This document shows positions 1 to 9,240 of a DNA stretch of 37,586 bases, in pieces; the stretch's first letter is position 1, and the number at the start of each line of letters is the position of its first letter. Made by a program: the position numbers and the translations under genes. This DNA is from Clostridium sp. 28_12 (GTDB taxonomy: Bacteria; Bacillota; Clostridia; TANB77; CAG-508), in the NCBI GenBank assembly GCA_001916055.1, contig MNRR01000026.1, forward strand, positions 2,822 to 40,407. Reading direction: 5' to 3'. A model generated the notes under the pieces. It worked only from the letters and a program-made list of their open reading frames with translations. It was not told the origin of the DNA and did no database searches.

Positions 1-6
1 AAGATT

Positions 7-3000
7 ATGTCAGAGTTTGTGCACTTACATATACATAGTGAATTTAGTTTATTAGATGGAGCCAATAGAATAAAAGACTTACCAGTAAGAGCGAAAGAGC
101 TGGGAATGAAAGCAATGGCGATAACAGACCATGGAGTAATGTATGGAGCTATTGACTTTTATAAAGCATGTAAAAAAGAAGGAATTAAGCCAATAATAGG
201 GTGTGAGGTATATGTTGCACCACGTTCAAGACTTAACAAAGAACCTAATATAGACAACAAATATAATCATTTAATATTACTTGCCAAGAATAATGAAGGT
301 TATAAAAATTTAAGTAAATTAGTATCAATAGGATTTACAGAAGGATATTATTATAAGCCGAGAATAGATTTAGAAGTATTAGAAAAGTATCATGAAGGGA
401 TAATCTGTTTAAGTGCATGTTTAGCTGGAAGTGTAAATCAAGCACTATTGAATGGTCAAAATCAAAAAGCAGAAGAAATAGCATTATGGCATAAAAGAGT
501 ATTTGGAAAAGATTATTATATAGAAATTCAAAATAATGGATTAAAAGAACAAGTTTTAGCAAATCAAAAATTAGTACAATTAGCAAGAAAATTAGATATT
601 CCATTAGTTGCAACAAATGATGCACATTATTTAAAAAGAGAAGATGCATATAATCATGAGATACTTTTGTGTATTCAAACAGGAAAAAGAATGAATGATG
701 AAGACAGAATGAAGTTTGAAACAGATGAATTATATGTAAAATCACCACAAGAAATGAGTGACTATTTTTCTGCATTTCCAGATGCAATAGAAAATACAGT
801 AAAAATTGCAGATGAATGTAATGTAGAGTTTGAATTTGGACACACAATATTGCCAAACTATGATGTGCCAGCAGAATATCCAACACATTATGATTTTTTA
901 AAAAAATTATGTGATGACGGACTAAAAAAGAGATATGGAGAAAATCCATCAGAAGAAATTTTAAAAAGAGCAGAATATGAAATTAGTATAATCAAAAAAA
1001 TGGGATATGTTGACTATTATTTGATAGTATGGGATTTTATACATTTTGCAAAAAGCCATGGAATTCCTGTTGGACCTGGAAGAGGGTCAGGTGCTGGATC
1101 AATTCTAGCTTATGCAATAGAAATAACAGATATTGACCCAATGAAATATGGTTTGCTATTTGAAAGGTTCTTAAATCCAGAAAGAATAAGCATGCCGGAT
1201 TTTGACGTAGATTTTTCAGATGTAGATAGACAGAGAGTAATTGATTATGTTTCAGAAAAATACGGTCATGACCATGTTTCACAAATTATAACGTTTGGAA
1301 CAATGGCGGCTAAGATGGTAATAAGAGATGTTGCAAGAGTATTAGATTTTCCATATGCAGAAGCAGATAAGCTCGCAAAAATGATACCAACAGAATTACA
1401 TATAACAATTCCAAAAGCATTAGAGCAAAACAAAGAATTAAAAGATATATATGAATCTGACGAGCAAATTCACAAATTGTTAGATATTGCAATGGCACTA
1501 GAAGGAATGCCAAGACAGGCTTCAACACATGCTTGTGGTGTTGTAATAACAAAAGACCCAGTTGATACATATGTTCCACTATATGTAAGAGACAATCAAA
1601 TTTCTACTCAATATATAATGACAACTCTTGAAGAATTAGGACTATTAAAAATGGATTTTTTAGGGTTAAGAACACTAACAGTTATAAAAGATACAATCAA
1701 TCTTGTAAAGGAAAATAAAGGAATTGATGTAAAATTTGACCAAGAAATGTCAGATCCTAAAGTATATAAATTATGGCAAGAAGGTAAAACTTCAGGAATA
1801 TTCCAGTTTGAATCACAAGGAATGACAAACTTCATGAAAGAATTAAAGCCGGATTGTTTGGAAGATTTAATAGCCGGTGTATCATTATATCGTCCAGGGC
1901 CAATGGACCAAATTCCAAGATATATAAGAGGAAAACAAAATCCAGGACATAATGAATACACCCATCCAAGTTTGGAACCAATTTTAAATGTAACATATGG
2001 ATGTATGGTTTATCAAGAACAGGTTATGCAAATAGTAAGAGATTTGGCAGGATATTCTTTAGGAAGAGCTGATTTAGTACGTAGAGCAATGGGAAAAAAG
2101 AAACTGGATGTAATGGCAAAAGAAAGAGAAGTTTTCATTAATGGACAAGTTGATGAAGATGGAAAAATAGTAGTACCAGGTTGTGTAAGAAATGGAATAG
2201 ATGCAGAATCAGCAAATAAAATATTTGATGAAATGGCAGAATTTGCTAAATATGCATTTAATAAGTCACATGCGGCATGTTATGCAGTAGTTGCATACAG
2301 AACAGCATATTTAAAAGCTTATTATCCGGCAGAATTTATGGCATCAATGCTAAATAGCTTTTTAGGAAATCTAGATAAGATACCAGATTATATAGAAGAA
2401 TGCAAAAGAATGGGAATAGAGATATTAAAACCAGATATTAATAAAAGTTTTGGAAAATTTACTGTTGAAGATGGAATGATTCGTTTTGGACTAGGTAGCA
2501 TAAAAAATGTTGGAATACAGCCGGTTGACAGTATAATTAAAGAAAGAGAAACAAATGGAAAATTTGAAAACTTTACAGATTTTTGTGAAAGAATGTCAGA
2601 AGAATCTGTAAATAAAAAATGCATAGAAAGTTTAATAAAAGCAGGAACATTTACTGAATTTCCAGAAACAAGGGCAACATTACTTGCGTCTTTTGAAACA
2701 ATAATTGATACAATACAATCTTATAACAAAAAAGGAATGGATGGACAAGTATCAATGTTTGACTTAGGAAGTGAAAATAATGAAGAAGAAAATAACCTAA
2801 ATGAAATAAAATATAATTTTATGGAAAGACCTGAGTTAAACGAAAGAGAATTACTTTCAATTGAAAAAGAAATGTTAGGAATTTATATATCAGGACATCC
2901 ACTCGAAAAAATAAGAGAACAGATAATTGCAACTACAAATATATCTTCACTTCAAATGAGAGAAATAGATGAGATGAATTCAACTGTTTCTCAAAATGAA

Positions 3001-3513
3001 GAAAACACAGAAATAAGAGTAAAAGAAAGTACCAAATTTGAAGATGGTCAACAAGTGAAAATAGCTGGAATCATTACATCAGTAAAAAAGAAATATACTA
3101 AAAACAATAAAATAATGGCATTTGTTACAATAGAAGATTTGTATGGTTTGGCAGAAATAATAGTATTTGAACCAACATATATGAAAGCACAAGATATATT
3201 AGTTGAAGAAAATATTGTTATTATTAACGGAAGATTAAGTATAAGAGAAGACGATGCAACAAAGATAGTTGCAAATGATATTAAAAACTTTGAAGAGAGA
3301 AAGCCTAATATGTTAGTACTTAATGTTACGAATCTTACAGAAGAACAAAAAGCTAAACTTAGAGGAGCAATCAAATTTTTTAATGGTGAACAAAATAATA
3401 TTAGGGTTATGGTAAAAATTAATGAAGAATTGAAGCCTTGTGGTGCAATTTATTTAACTGATGAGATTTTAAAGGTATTTGAAGAAATTGTGGGAAAAGA
3501 GAATTGTCAATAA
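7..3513 (+). CDS. dnaE: DNA polymerase III subunit alpha (DnaE type)
   Basis: Replicative DNA polymerase catalytic subunit of the C family, 1168 residues, close to the usual DnaE length. The N-terminal PHP domain starts with HLHIHS (H6, H8, H10). The palm carries the catalytic acidic motif PDFDVDF (D400, D402), and the third carboxylate is in KMDFLGLRTL (D550). GPGRGSGAGS, the RPGPMDQIPRYI segment and FNKSHAACYA of the fingers and helix-hairpin region are intact. An OB-fold lies at about residues 1016-1090 (VKIAGIITSV...). It lacks the inserted proofreading exonuclease of PolC, so it is the DnaE form. Only 6 bases precede the ATG, so its promoter and ribosome-binding site are outside the window. 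No partner genes lie next to it here. Confidence 0.98.
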   Translation: MSEFVHLHIHSEFSLLDGANRIKDLPVRAKELGMKAMAITDHGVMYGAIDFYKACKKEGIKPIIGCEVYVAPRSRLNKEPNIDNKYNHLILLAKNNEGYKNLSKLVSIGFTEGYYYKPRIDLEVLEKYHEGIICLSACLAGSVNQALLNGQNQKAEEIALWHKRVFGKDYYIEIQNNGLKEQVLANQKLVQLARKLDIPLVATNDAHYLKREDAYNHEILLCIQTGKRMNDEDRMKFETDELYVKSPQEMSDYFSAFPDAIENTVKIADECNVEFEFGHTILPNYDVPAEYPTHYDFLKKLCDDGLKKRYGENPSEEILKRAEYEISIIKKMGYVDYYLIVWDFIHFAKSHGIPVGPGRGSGAGSILAYAIEITDIDPMKYGLLFERFLNPERISMPDFDVDFSDVDRQRVIDYVSEKYGHDHVSQIITFGTMAAKMVIRDVARVLDFPYAEADKLAKMIPTELHITIPKALEQNKELKDIYESDEQIHKLLDIAMALEGMPRQASTHACGVVITKDPVDTYVPLYVRDNQISTQYIMTTLEELGLLKMDFLGLRTLTVIKDTINLVKENKGIDVKFDQEMSDPKVYKLWQEGKTSGIFQFESQGMTNFMKELKPDCLEDLIAGVSLYRPGPMDQIPRYIRGKQNPGHNEYTHPSLEPILNVTYGCMVYQEQVMQIVRDLAGYSLGRADLVRRAMGKKKLDVMAKEREVFINGQVDEDGKIVVPGCVRNGIDAESANKIFDEMAEFAKYAFNKSHAACYAVVAYRTAYLKAYYPAEFMASMLNSFLGNLDKIPDYIEECKRMGIEILKPDINKSFGKFTVEDGMIRFGLGSIKNVGIQPVDSIIKERETNGKFENFTDFCERMSEESVNKKCIESLIKAGTFTEFPETRATLLASFETIIDTIQSYNKKGMDGQVSMFDLGSENNEEENNLNEIKYNFMERPELNERELLSIEKEMLGIYISGHPLEKIREQIIATTNISSLQMREIDEMNSTVSQNEENTEIRVKESTKFEDGQQVKIAGIITSVKKKYTKNNKIMAFVTIEDLYGLAEIIVFEPTYMKAQDILVEENIVIINGRLSIREDDATKIVANDIKNFEERKPNMLVLNVTNLTEEQKAKLRGAIKFFNGEQNNIRVMVKINEELKPCGAIYLTDEILKVFEEIVGKENCQ

Positions 3514-3635
3514 AAAAATTATATGTTCGACAAATTTCGGCAGACTTTTTAAATAGACAAATATATAATACTTCCTGTAATTTATTTATTGATACCTATT
3601 GTATAAGATTTGAACAGAAGAAGGAGGAAAACACC

Positions 3636-3836
3636 ATGAATTATTCTTGTTATATTTCAAAACACCTTTATGAAAGAGTGAAAAGCGCGAAAGAAGGTAC
3701 TATTTCATTAACGCTTGACCAACAAGAAAAGGACTTTTTGGATTTTTTCAAAGTTCAGTATCGAAAGGATACAAGTACTGAATATAATTATCTTGTAAAC
3801 TCTAATGAATTAAAAACCCTATTTTGTAATCAGTGA
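3636..3836 (+). CDS. hypothetical protein, 66 aa
   Basis: Small protein of unknown function, not recognised. The open frame extends upstream to 3504, but the ATG at 3636 is preceded by AAGGAGGAAA at ideal spacing, so translation surely starts there. The product is mixed-charge and soluble-looking, with no membrane segment or signal peptide. It contains a lysine/glutamate-rich middle and the stretch FLDFFKVQYRKD. It has its own upstream gap (122 nt after dnaE) and is followed within 30 nt by a hairpin terminator, so it is probably a single-gene transcript or the last gene of one. I assign no function. Confidence 0.75.
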   Translation: MNYSCYISKHLYERVKSAKEGTISLTLDQQEKDFLDFFKVQYRKDTSTEYNYLVNSNELKTLFCNQ

Positions 3837-3862
3837 ATTAATTAATTACTTATACAATAAGT

Positions 3863-3904
3863 AAAAGCCTTTTGAAATTTTAATAATTTCATGGGCTTTT
3901 TTAT
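3863..3904 (+). terminator. rho-independent terminator after the 66-aa gene
   Basis: AAAAGCC pairs with GGCTTTT and TGAAAT with ATTTCA, around a TTTAATA loop, with a small internal mismatch. A run of T follows. It lies 26 nt after the stop codon of the 66-residue gene. Its T-run is also the beginning of the next hairpin. Confidence 0.75.
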
Positions 3905-4040
3905 ATAATAGGAAAGTAATACTTCCCTATTATATAAAAAGCTACAATCGCTAGCCCTTTGAGATTTTCTCCTTTTAGTCGAAAATTCAAATCGGGCGAG
4001 AACAAATCAAAGAAAAATTTTCAATTTTTCTTATTTGTTC
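3901..4040. other. structured intergenic segment: three consecutive long hairpins
   Basis: The 306 nt between the 66-residue gene and mgtA hold no gene but fold strongly. Hairpin A (3901-3937) has 17-nt arms with one A-C mismatch and a 3-nt loop. Hairpin B (3954-3997) pairs GCCC, TTTGA and ATTTTC with their complements, with two small bulges and an 11-nt loop. Hairpin C (4000-4040) has an 18-bp stem with a 2-nt bulge and a TTC loop. It could be a structured RNA read from either strand, a palindromic miniature repeat element, or a leader/terminator region for mgtA. I see no second copy in this window, and it does not look like a known Mg2+ riboswitch. Confidence 0.6.
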
Positions 4041-4085
4041 TATACAAAATATTGAATTATAAAATTCATAGTGGTATTATATTTA

Positions 4086-4115
4086 TGTTTAAAAAAGCAA
4101 TAAAAAATGTATAAT
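4086..4115 (+). promoter_or_regulatory. probable mgtA promoter (-10 only clear)
   Basis: A perfect TATAAT lies at 4110-4115, 27 nt before the chosen mgtA start. The -35 region (about 4087-4092, AT-rich) has no good match. This -10 box overlaps the upstream in-frame ATG at 4107, which argues against that ATG as the start. Confidence 0.45.
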
Positions 4116-4142
4116 AAAAGTAGAAAGGAATGTGAGCAAAAA

Positions 4143-6755
4143 ATGGCAAATGACAAAAGAGAAGATGTAAATGCAGAGAAAATATATGGGCATTTATGTA
4201 AAACATTTAAAGAAGAAATTATTTCAGAATTCAATGTAAAAGAAGGTGGATTAACAGACGAAGAAGTTGAACAGAGAAGACATAAATATGGTCCAAACGA
4301 AGTAACCCAATCAAAGCCAAAAAGATGGTATAATTATTTATTAAAAAGTTTATTTACACCGTTTAATAGCATATTAATAGGAATTGCATTAATATTAATA
4401 TATACAGATGTGTGTTTAGCAGAAGTACCAAGTTATGCCAATATAATTGTTATTTTAGTCTTAGTAGCAGTTAGTACATTCTTGGATTTCTTTTCTGAAT
4501 ATCGCTCAAATAAGGCAGCAGAAAAGTTAAAACAATTAGTATCAACAACGGCAACAGTTGTAAGGAATGGAAAAAAGATAAAATTACCATTTAAAGATTT
4601 AGTACCAGGAGATACAGTAATACTTTCAGCAGGAGACATGATACCAGCAGACTTAAGAATAATAGAATCAAAAGACTTATATGTTGGGCAGTCAACACTT
4701 ACAGGGGAATCAGACGCAATCAAAAAACTTGAGAATACAGAGCTAGATGAAAAAGAAACAATAAAAAGTCTTTCTGATATAGATACAATATGTTTTATGG
4801 GAACAAATGTAATAAGTGGTTCAGCAAAAGGAATAGTAGTATTAACAGCAGACAATACCTATTTTGGAAAGGTTGCACATACTTTAACAACAGGAAAACC
4901 TAAAACGGCATTTCAAAAAGGAATAGAAAATATTAGTAAGTTATTAATAAAATTTATGCTTGTATTAATACCTATTGTATTTTTATTTACAGTTCAAAAA
5001 CATAGTATTATAACATCATTTACATTTGCGGTAGCAATTGCAATATGTATAACACCACTATTATTGCCTGTAATTTTATCATCAGGGTTATCAAAAGGAG
5101 CTTTGAAGATGTCTAAGAAAAAAACAATAGTCAAAAAATTAGATTCAATCCAAAGCTTTGGTGCAATGAATATTTTATGTACAGATAAAACAGGAACTTT
5201 AACAGAAGACAAAATTGTATTAGAAAAATATTTAGATGTAATGGGAAATGAAGATTTCAGAGTATTAAAACATGCTTTTTTAAACGCATATTTTCAAACA
5301 GGATTAAAAAGTAATATAGATGAAGCCGTTATAAAACGTGGAATTGAACATGGTTTAGATGAAATATCAACCAAATATGTAAAAGTGGATGAAATACCAT
5401 TTGACTTTTCAAGACGTAGACTTTCTATAATAGTGAATGATGGAACTAAAACTCAATTAATTACAAAAGGTGCAGTTGAAGAAATTTTAAACATATGTAC
5501 ATTAGTTGACTATAAAGGAAAAGTCGAGCCAATTACAAATTCAATAAAAGAGAATATTAAAAAAATCACAAAAGAATTAAATAAACAAGGACTTCGTGTT
5601 GTAGCAGTGTGTCAAAAAAATGATTTAAACAAAACAGAGGAATTTAATGTTAGCGATGAAAAAAATATGGTGCTTATTGGTTTTATTGGATTCCTTGACC
5701 CACCAAAAGAAACAGCTAAATCTTCTATTGAAAAGCTTGGAAAAAATGGAATAAGAGTTATTGTTCTAACAGGAGATAATGTTGAAGTAACAAGATGTGT
5801 ATGTGATAAAGTTGGAATAAAATCAAACAGAATTGTTACAGGTGCTCAAATTGACAAATTAGCAGACCAAGGTTTAAAAAGACTATTGAAAAAGACAAAT
5901 ATATTTGCAAAACTTTCTCCTATTCAAAAAGCACGTATTGTTAGATTACTAAGAGATAACGGAAATGTAGTAGGCTATATGGGAGATGGAATAAATGATA
6001 GTCCATCACTTGTAAATTCAGATGTCGGAATTTCAGTAGACACTGCAGTTGATATAGCAAAAGAATCTGCTGATATAATATTACTAGAAAAAGACTTGCA
6101 TGTATTACTTGATGGAGTAAAAGAAGGACGTCATACCTATGCAAATTTAATGAAATATATTAAACTTGCTGCAAGTTTCAATTTTGGAGAAGTAATGTCA
6201 GTTATAATTGCAAGTATATTGCTTCCATTCTTGCCAGAAACACCTATACAACTTTTAGTAGAAGGATTATTGTATGACTTTGGACAATTAACATTGCCAT
6301 TAGATAATGTTGATGAAGAATATTTAAGAAGGCCAAAACAATTTGATGTAAAAGGTTTACAACATTTTATGTTATTTATGGGACCATTAAGTTCATGTTT
6401 TGATTTGATTGTATTTGCATTAATATGGTTTGTATTTAAAGCACATGAAGTAGCTGTATTTCAAACAACTTGGTTTACGTATAGTATAGTTTCAAATTTA
6501 GTAGGAATGCATATTATTAGAACAGCAAAAATACCATTTAAGCAAAGCCATGCATCAAAAGCTGTATATATATCATCAATTGCACTTAGTATAATTGCAA
6601 TGATAGTACCATTTACATTTATAGGCAAAGCAATTGGATTAACAGCTCTTGCACCAAAATATTTTTCAATTATATTAGGAGTGCCTATATTATATTGTAT
6701 AGTTGCTGGTTGGGCAAAGAAAATTTATATAAAAAAATACGGTGAATGGATTTAG
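4143..6755 (+). CDS. mgtA: Mg2+-transporting P-type ATPase (P-IIIB, MgtA/MgtB type)
   Basis: ATP-driven magnesium importer in the cytoplasmic membrane, 870 residues. It has an N-terminal cation-ATPase domain, TGES of the actuator at 187-190, the phosphorylated Asp in DKTGTLT (D348), and the hinge GDGIND at 614-619. The segment leading into the phosphorylation site (TIVKKLDSIQSFGAMNILCTDKTG), the LRRPKQFDVKGL stretch, and the membrane segment that follows are characteristic of MgtA rather than Ca2+ or heavy-metal pumps. The ATG at 4143 is chosen because AAAGGA lies 13 nt upstream; the ATG at 4107 has no ribosome-binding site and sits in the -10 box. It stands alone between a structured gap and rnpB. 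No M-box is visible; regulation may involve the upstream hairpins. Confidence 0.93.
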   Translation: MANDKREDVNAEKIYGHLCKTFKEEIISEFNVKEGGLTDEEVEQRRHKYGPNEVTQSKPKRWYNYLLKSLFTPFNSILIGIALILIYTDVCLAEVPSYANIIVILVLVAVSTFLDFFSEYRSNKAAEKLKQLVSTTATVVRNGKKIKLPFKDLVPGDTVILSAGDMIPADLRIIESKDLYVGQSTLTGESDAIKKLENTELDEKETIKSLSDIDTICFMGTNVISGSAKGIVVLTADNTYFGKVAHTLTTGKPKTAFQKGIENISKLLIKFMLVLIPIVFLFTVQKHSIITSFTFAVAIAICITPLLLPVILSSGLSKGALKMSKKKTIVKKLDSIQSFGAMNILCTDKTGTLTEDKIVLEKYLDVMGNEDFRVLKHAFLNAYFQTGLKSNIDEAVIKRGIEHGLDEISTKYVKVDEIPFDFSRRRLSIIVNDGTKTQLITKGAVEEILNICTLVDYKGKVEPITNSIKENIKKITKELNKQGLRVVAVCQKNDLNKTEEFNVSDEKNMVLIGFIGFLDPPKETAKSSIEKLGKNGIRVIVLTGDNVEVTRCVCDKVGIKSNRIVTGAQIDKLADQGLKRLLKKTNIFAKLSPIQKARIVRLLRDNGNVVGYMGDGINDSPSLVNSDVGISVDTAVDIAKESADIILLEKDLHVLLDGVKEGRHTYANLMKYIKLAASFNFGEVMSVIIASILLPFLPETPIQLLVEGLLYDFGQLTLPLDNVDEEYLRRPKQFDVKGLQHFMLFMGPLSSCFDLIVFALIWFVFKAHEVAVFQTTWFTYSIVSNLVGMHIIRTAKIPFKQSHASKAVYISSIALSIIAMIVPFTFIGKAIGLTALAPKYFSIILGVPILYCIVAGWAKKIYIKKYGEWI

Positions 6756-6761
6756 TTTTCC

Positions 6762-6790
6762 TTTACAAGTCAATCCAAACATGTTATAAT
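6762..6790 (+). promoter_or_regulatory. rnpB promoter
   Basis: TTTACA-N17-TATAAT, with near-consensus boxes and exact 17-nt spacing, puts the start of transcription near 6797, the beginning of the RNase P RNA. Confidence 0.85.
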
Positions 6791-6796
6791 TAAGCA

Positions 6797-7183
6797 TGAG
6801 CAAATTAAATAGTCGCTGGTAAATTTCGAAAGAAATTACGAGAGGAAAGTCCGGGCTCCATAGAGCAAAGATGCTAGATAACGTCTAGTGAGGGAAACCT
6901 TAAGGAAAGTGCAACAGAAAATAACCGCCTTTAGCTTTTGTTCAAAGGAATGAAAATTCCTGAAGTTCTTGTTAAAGTAAAGGTAAGGATGAAAAGGCGA
7001 GGTAAGAGCTCACCGCTGGTATGGTGACATACTGGGACAGTGTAAACCCCATCTGGAGCAACACCTAAGTAGAAGATTAAGCTTGCTCGGCACCTTCTGA
7101 ATTGCGTGGCTTGAGGCATATAGCAATATATGTCCTAGATAAATGACTATTTTAAATGACAGAACCCGGCTTACAGATTTGCT
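6797..7183 (+). ncRNA. rnpB: RNase P RNA (type A-like)
   Basis: Catalytic RNA that removes the 5' leader of pre-tRNA. The universal core GAGGAAAGTCCGGGCTCC is at about 6841-6858. It is followed by the conserved AGGGAAACC, CAGAAAATAACCGCC, GGTAAGAGCTCACCGC and TGGAGCAACACC blocks, and ends with GACAGAACCCGGCTTAC. P1 closes with AGCAAAT (6799-6805) against ATTTGCT (7177-7183), which sets both ends. The order and spacing of the blocks match the ancestral type A fold rather than the Bacillus type B fold. A strong promoter precedes it and a terminator directly follows. Confidence 0.95.
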
Positions 7184-7185
7184 TA

Positions 7186-7226
7186 AAAACTGCCAAAAAG
7201 TATCTTACTTTTGGCAGTTTTTTTTC
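7186..7226 (+). terminator. rnpB terminator
   Basis: A 13-bp stem (AAACTGCCAAAAG with its complement) with an 8-nt loop and a run of T, starting 3 nt after P1 of rnpB. Confidence 0.9.
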
Positions 7227-7233
7227 AATACTA

Positions 7234-7262
7234 TTGATAACTAAAATATTAAATGATAAAAT
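7234..7262 (+). promoter_or_regulatory. promoter of the DUF2207 gene
   Basis: TTGATA-N17-TAAAAT, 26 nt before the ATG at 7288. It lies just after the rnpB terminator, so the gene is transcribed separately. Confidence 0.7.
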
Positions 7263-7287
7263 GAAAGCGAAAATAAGGAGGAAAAAG

Positions 7288-9168
7288 ATGAAAAATAAAA
7301 AAATAATAATTACACTGATATTTACTGCAATGTTTTTATTAATATTCACAACAAAATCGGACGCAACATTGCAACTGAACAATTTAGATTTTTATGCACA
7401 GATAAATGAAGATGGGAGTATGGATGTTACAGAAACATGGAATATTTATATTTCCGAGACTAATACAATATATAAAACATTTAAAATAGATAATTCTAAA
7501 TATTCATATATAACTGATGTTGAGGTAAGAGAAACTACAAATGGCGAAAATAAAAAGTTTTCAAAAATTTATCAAGAAATGTACCATGTTACTAAAGATT
7601 GTTATTATGGATTGAAAAATTCTGATGGACAATTTGAAATTGCATGGGGAGTTGGTTTAGATAATGGATATGGCACAAGAGAATATCAAATTTCATACAA
7701 GGTAATAGATGCAATTGCTAAATATGATGATTATGCAGAATTATATTGGAAATTTATAGGAAGTGATTTTGAAATTAATACACATAAAGTTACTGGAAGA
7801 ATATATTTGCCACAAAACGCTAAAAGCAAAGATGATATAAAAGTTTGGGGACATACTAAAAACTTAAATGGTGAAATATATGTTGCAGATTCAAATAGAA
7901 TCGAATTCTCATTAGAAAATCAACAACGATATAATTATGTAGAGATTAGAAGCTTATTCCCAAAAGATATGATAGAAACAACAGGAAGAAGATATAATAC
8001 AAGTATTTTAAACAATGCATTGCAAGAGGAAAACAAATGGGCAGAGAAAGCAAATAAACGAAGAGAGATTAATAGAAATATAGAATTAGTAATTGGATTA
8101 GCAGTAAGGCTTTATGCAATAATATGTTTAATACGAACAATTTTAAATACCATAAAGATAATAATAATAAAAATAGAAAGACGAGGAAAAGTTACAGAAA
8201 AGATTCAATATTATCGAGAATTACCTTATGAAAATGCAACTCCAGGGGAGGCTTTGTTTGTTTTCTCAAAAGGTCAACAAGGAACATTAACTGGTAGTTT
8301 TTCTGCTAATATATTAGATTTGTGCTTGAAAAAAAAGATTAGTTTAGAAGTAGAAAAAAGAGAAACATTAAGGGAAAGTAATGTAGATATTACATTATTA
8401 GATAATGATATGGCAGATTTAAAAGAAGAACAAAAAATAGTGTTGGAATTTTTGAATACAGTTTCTGCAGGAAAAGACAAATTATCAATTAAAGATATAA
8501 CAGAATATTGCAAAAATAATCGAGAGAATGTTCAAAAAATAGATTTAAAATTTTCTAAGGCAGTAAGAGAGCAAGAAATAAATATGGAAAATTATGATGA
8601 AAAAGCAGAAAAGGAATATAAAAAACATTGTGCATTTGCTATTGGTGGATTCTGTATGAATATAGGACTTATAGCGTTGTTAACAATAAGTGAATCATTA
8701 TCTGTAATTGGAGTAACAATGCTTACAATTGCAATATCATTAGTTAATTCTATTTTAGAATTAGCTTTAGCAAATAGAAAATATACATTTACTCAAAAAG
8801 GTACTGATGAAAGAGAAAAATGGAGAGCTTTTAAAAAATATATGGAAGACTTTTCACTATTAAAAGACAAAGAAATTCCGGTCCTTATAGTTTGGGAAAA
8901 ATATCTGGTTTATGCAACTGCATTTAAAATATCATCAAAAGTTTTGAAACAATTAAAAATAGTTTATCCAGAAATTATGGATATGAATCCTAATATAGAT
9001 ACAAATAATTATATTCATATGATGAATACATTGGATTTGGGAAGTTACATGAATACAGCAATAAGTTCTGTTTACTCATCAGGAAATGGATCCGGAGGGG
9101 GATTCTCTGGTGGTGGAGGCGGAGGCCGGAGGAGATGGCGGCGGAGGCGGACGCTAAATTTAAAGTGA
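7288..9168 (+). CDS. DUF2207-family membrane protein, C-terminal tail frameshifted
   Basis: Predicted membrane protein of the DUF2207 family; role unknown. Start 7288 follows AAGGAGG; the frame is open back to 7156, but that part overlaps rnpB. Order: signal peptide (1-26), extracytoplasmic DUF2207 domain (SMDVTETWNIYI... onward, about 27-250), transmembrane segment (about 263-292), cytoplasmic part, a hydrophobic pair at about 448-500, then a Gly-rich end. As read, the protein is 626 residues and ends in an Arg-rich tail (RRRWRRRR). Removing one C at 9126/9127 instead gives GGDGGGGGR and a stop at 9155-9157 (622 residues), the poly-Gly tail typical of this family. The native end is therefore probably the Gly-rich one. 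Confidence 0.85.
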   Translation: MKNKKIIITLIFTAMFLLIFTTKSDATLQLNNLDFYAQINEDGSMDVTETWNIYISETNTIYKTFKIDNSKYSYITDVEVRETTNGENKKFSKIYQEMYHVTKDCYYGLKNSDGQFEIAWGVGLDNGYGTREYQISYKVIDAIAKYDDYAELYWKFIGSDFEINTHKVTGRIYLPQNAKSKDDIKVWGHTKNLNGEIYVADSNRIEFSLENQQRYNYVEIRSLFPKDMIETTGRRYNTSILNNALQEENKWAEKANKRREINRNIELVIGLAVRLYAIICLIRTILNTIKIIIIKIERRGKVTEKIQYYRELPYENATPGEALFVFSKGQQGTLTGSFSANILDLCLKKKISLEVEKRETLRESNVDITLLDNDMADLKEEQKIVLEFLNTVSAGKDKLSIKDITEYCKNNRENVQKIDLKFSKAVREQEINMENYDEKAEKEYKKHCAFAIGGFCMNIGLIALLTISESLSVIGVTMLTIAISLVNSILELALANRKYTFTQKGTDEREKWRAFKKYMEDFSLLKDKEIPVLIVWEKYLVYATAFKISSKVLKQLKIVYPEIMDMNPNIDTNNYIHMMNTLDLGSYMNTAISSVYSSGNGSGGGFSGGGGGGRRRWRRRRTLNLK

Positions 9169-9184
9169 AGAAAAAGAGAGAAAG

Positions 9185-9240
9185 TTAGGAGCATTTTAAT
9201 AAGGACAAAACTTATTAAAAATGCTCCTAAGGCTTTTTTT
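9185..9240 (+). terminator. terminator after the DUF2207 gene
   Basis: A long stem, TTAGGAGCATTTT-AATAAG against CTTATT-AAAAATGCTCCTAA, with a GACAAAA loop and a T-run. It touches the end of the converging pseudogene at 9239 and marks the left border of the mobile remnant. Confidence 0.8.

Noticed and set aside
335..949. Long minus-strand open frames inside dnaE, and similar ones in mgtA, ychF, thrS, the ABC genes and nrdD
   Set aside because: They are antisense shadows rich in Leu, Ile and His, caused by AT-rich codon bias, with no ribosome-binding sites.
3837..4142. M-box (Mg2+) riboswitch in front of mgtA
   Set aside because: The gap is highly structured, but none of the conserved M-box blocks could be read; the three hairpins are simple stems. 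Left as an unexplained structured segment.
7156..7287. N-terminal extension of the DUF2207 protein
   Set aside because: It overlaps the 3' end of rnpB and its terminator; the signal peptide and AAGGAGG site define 7288.
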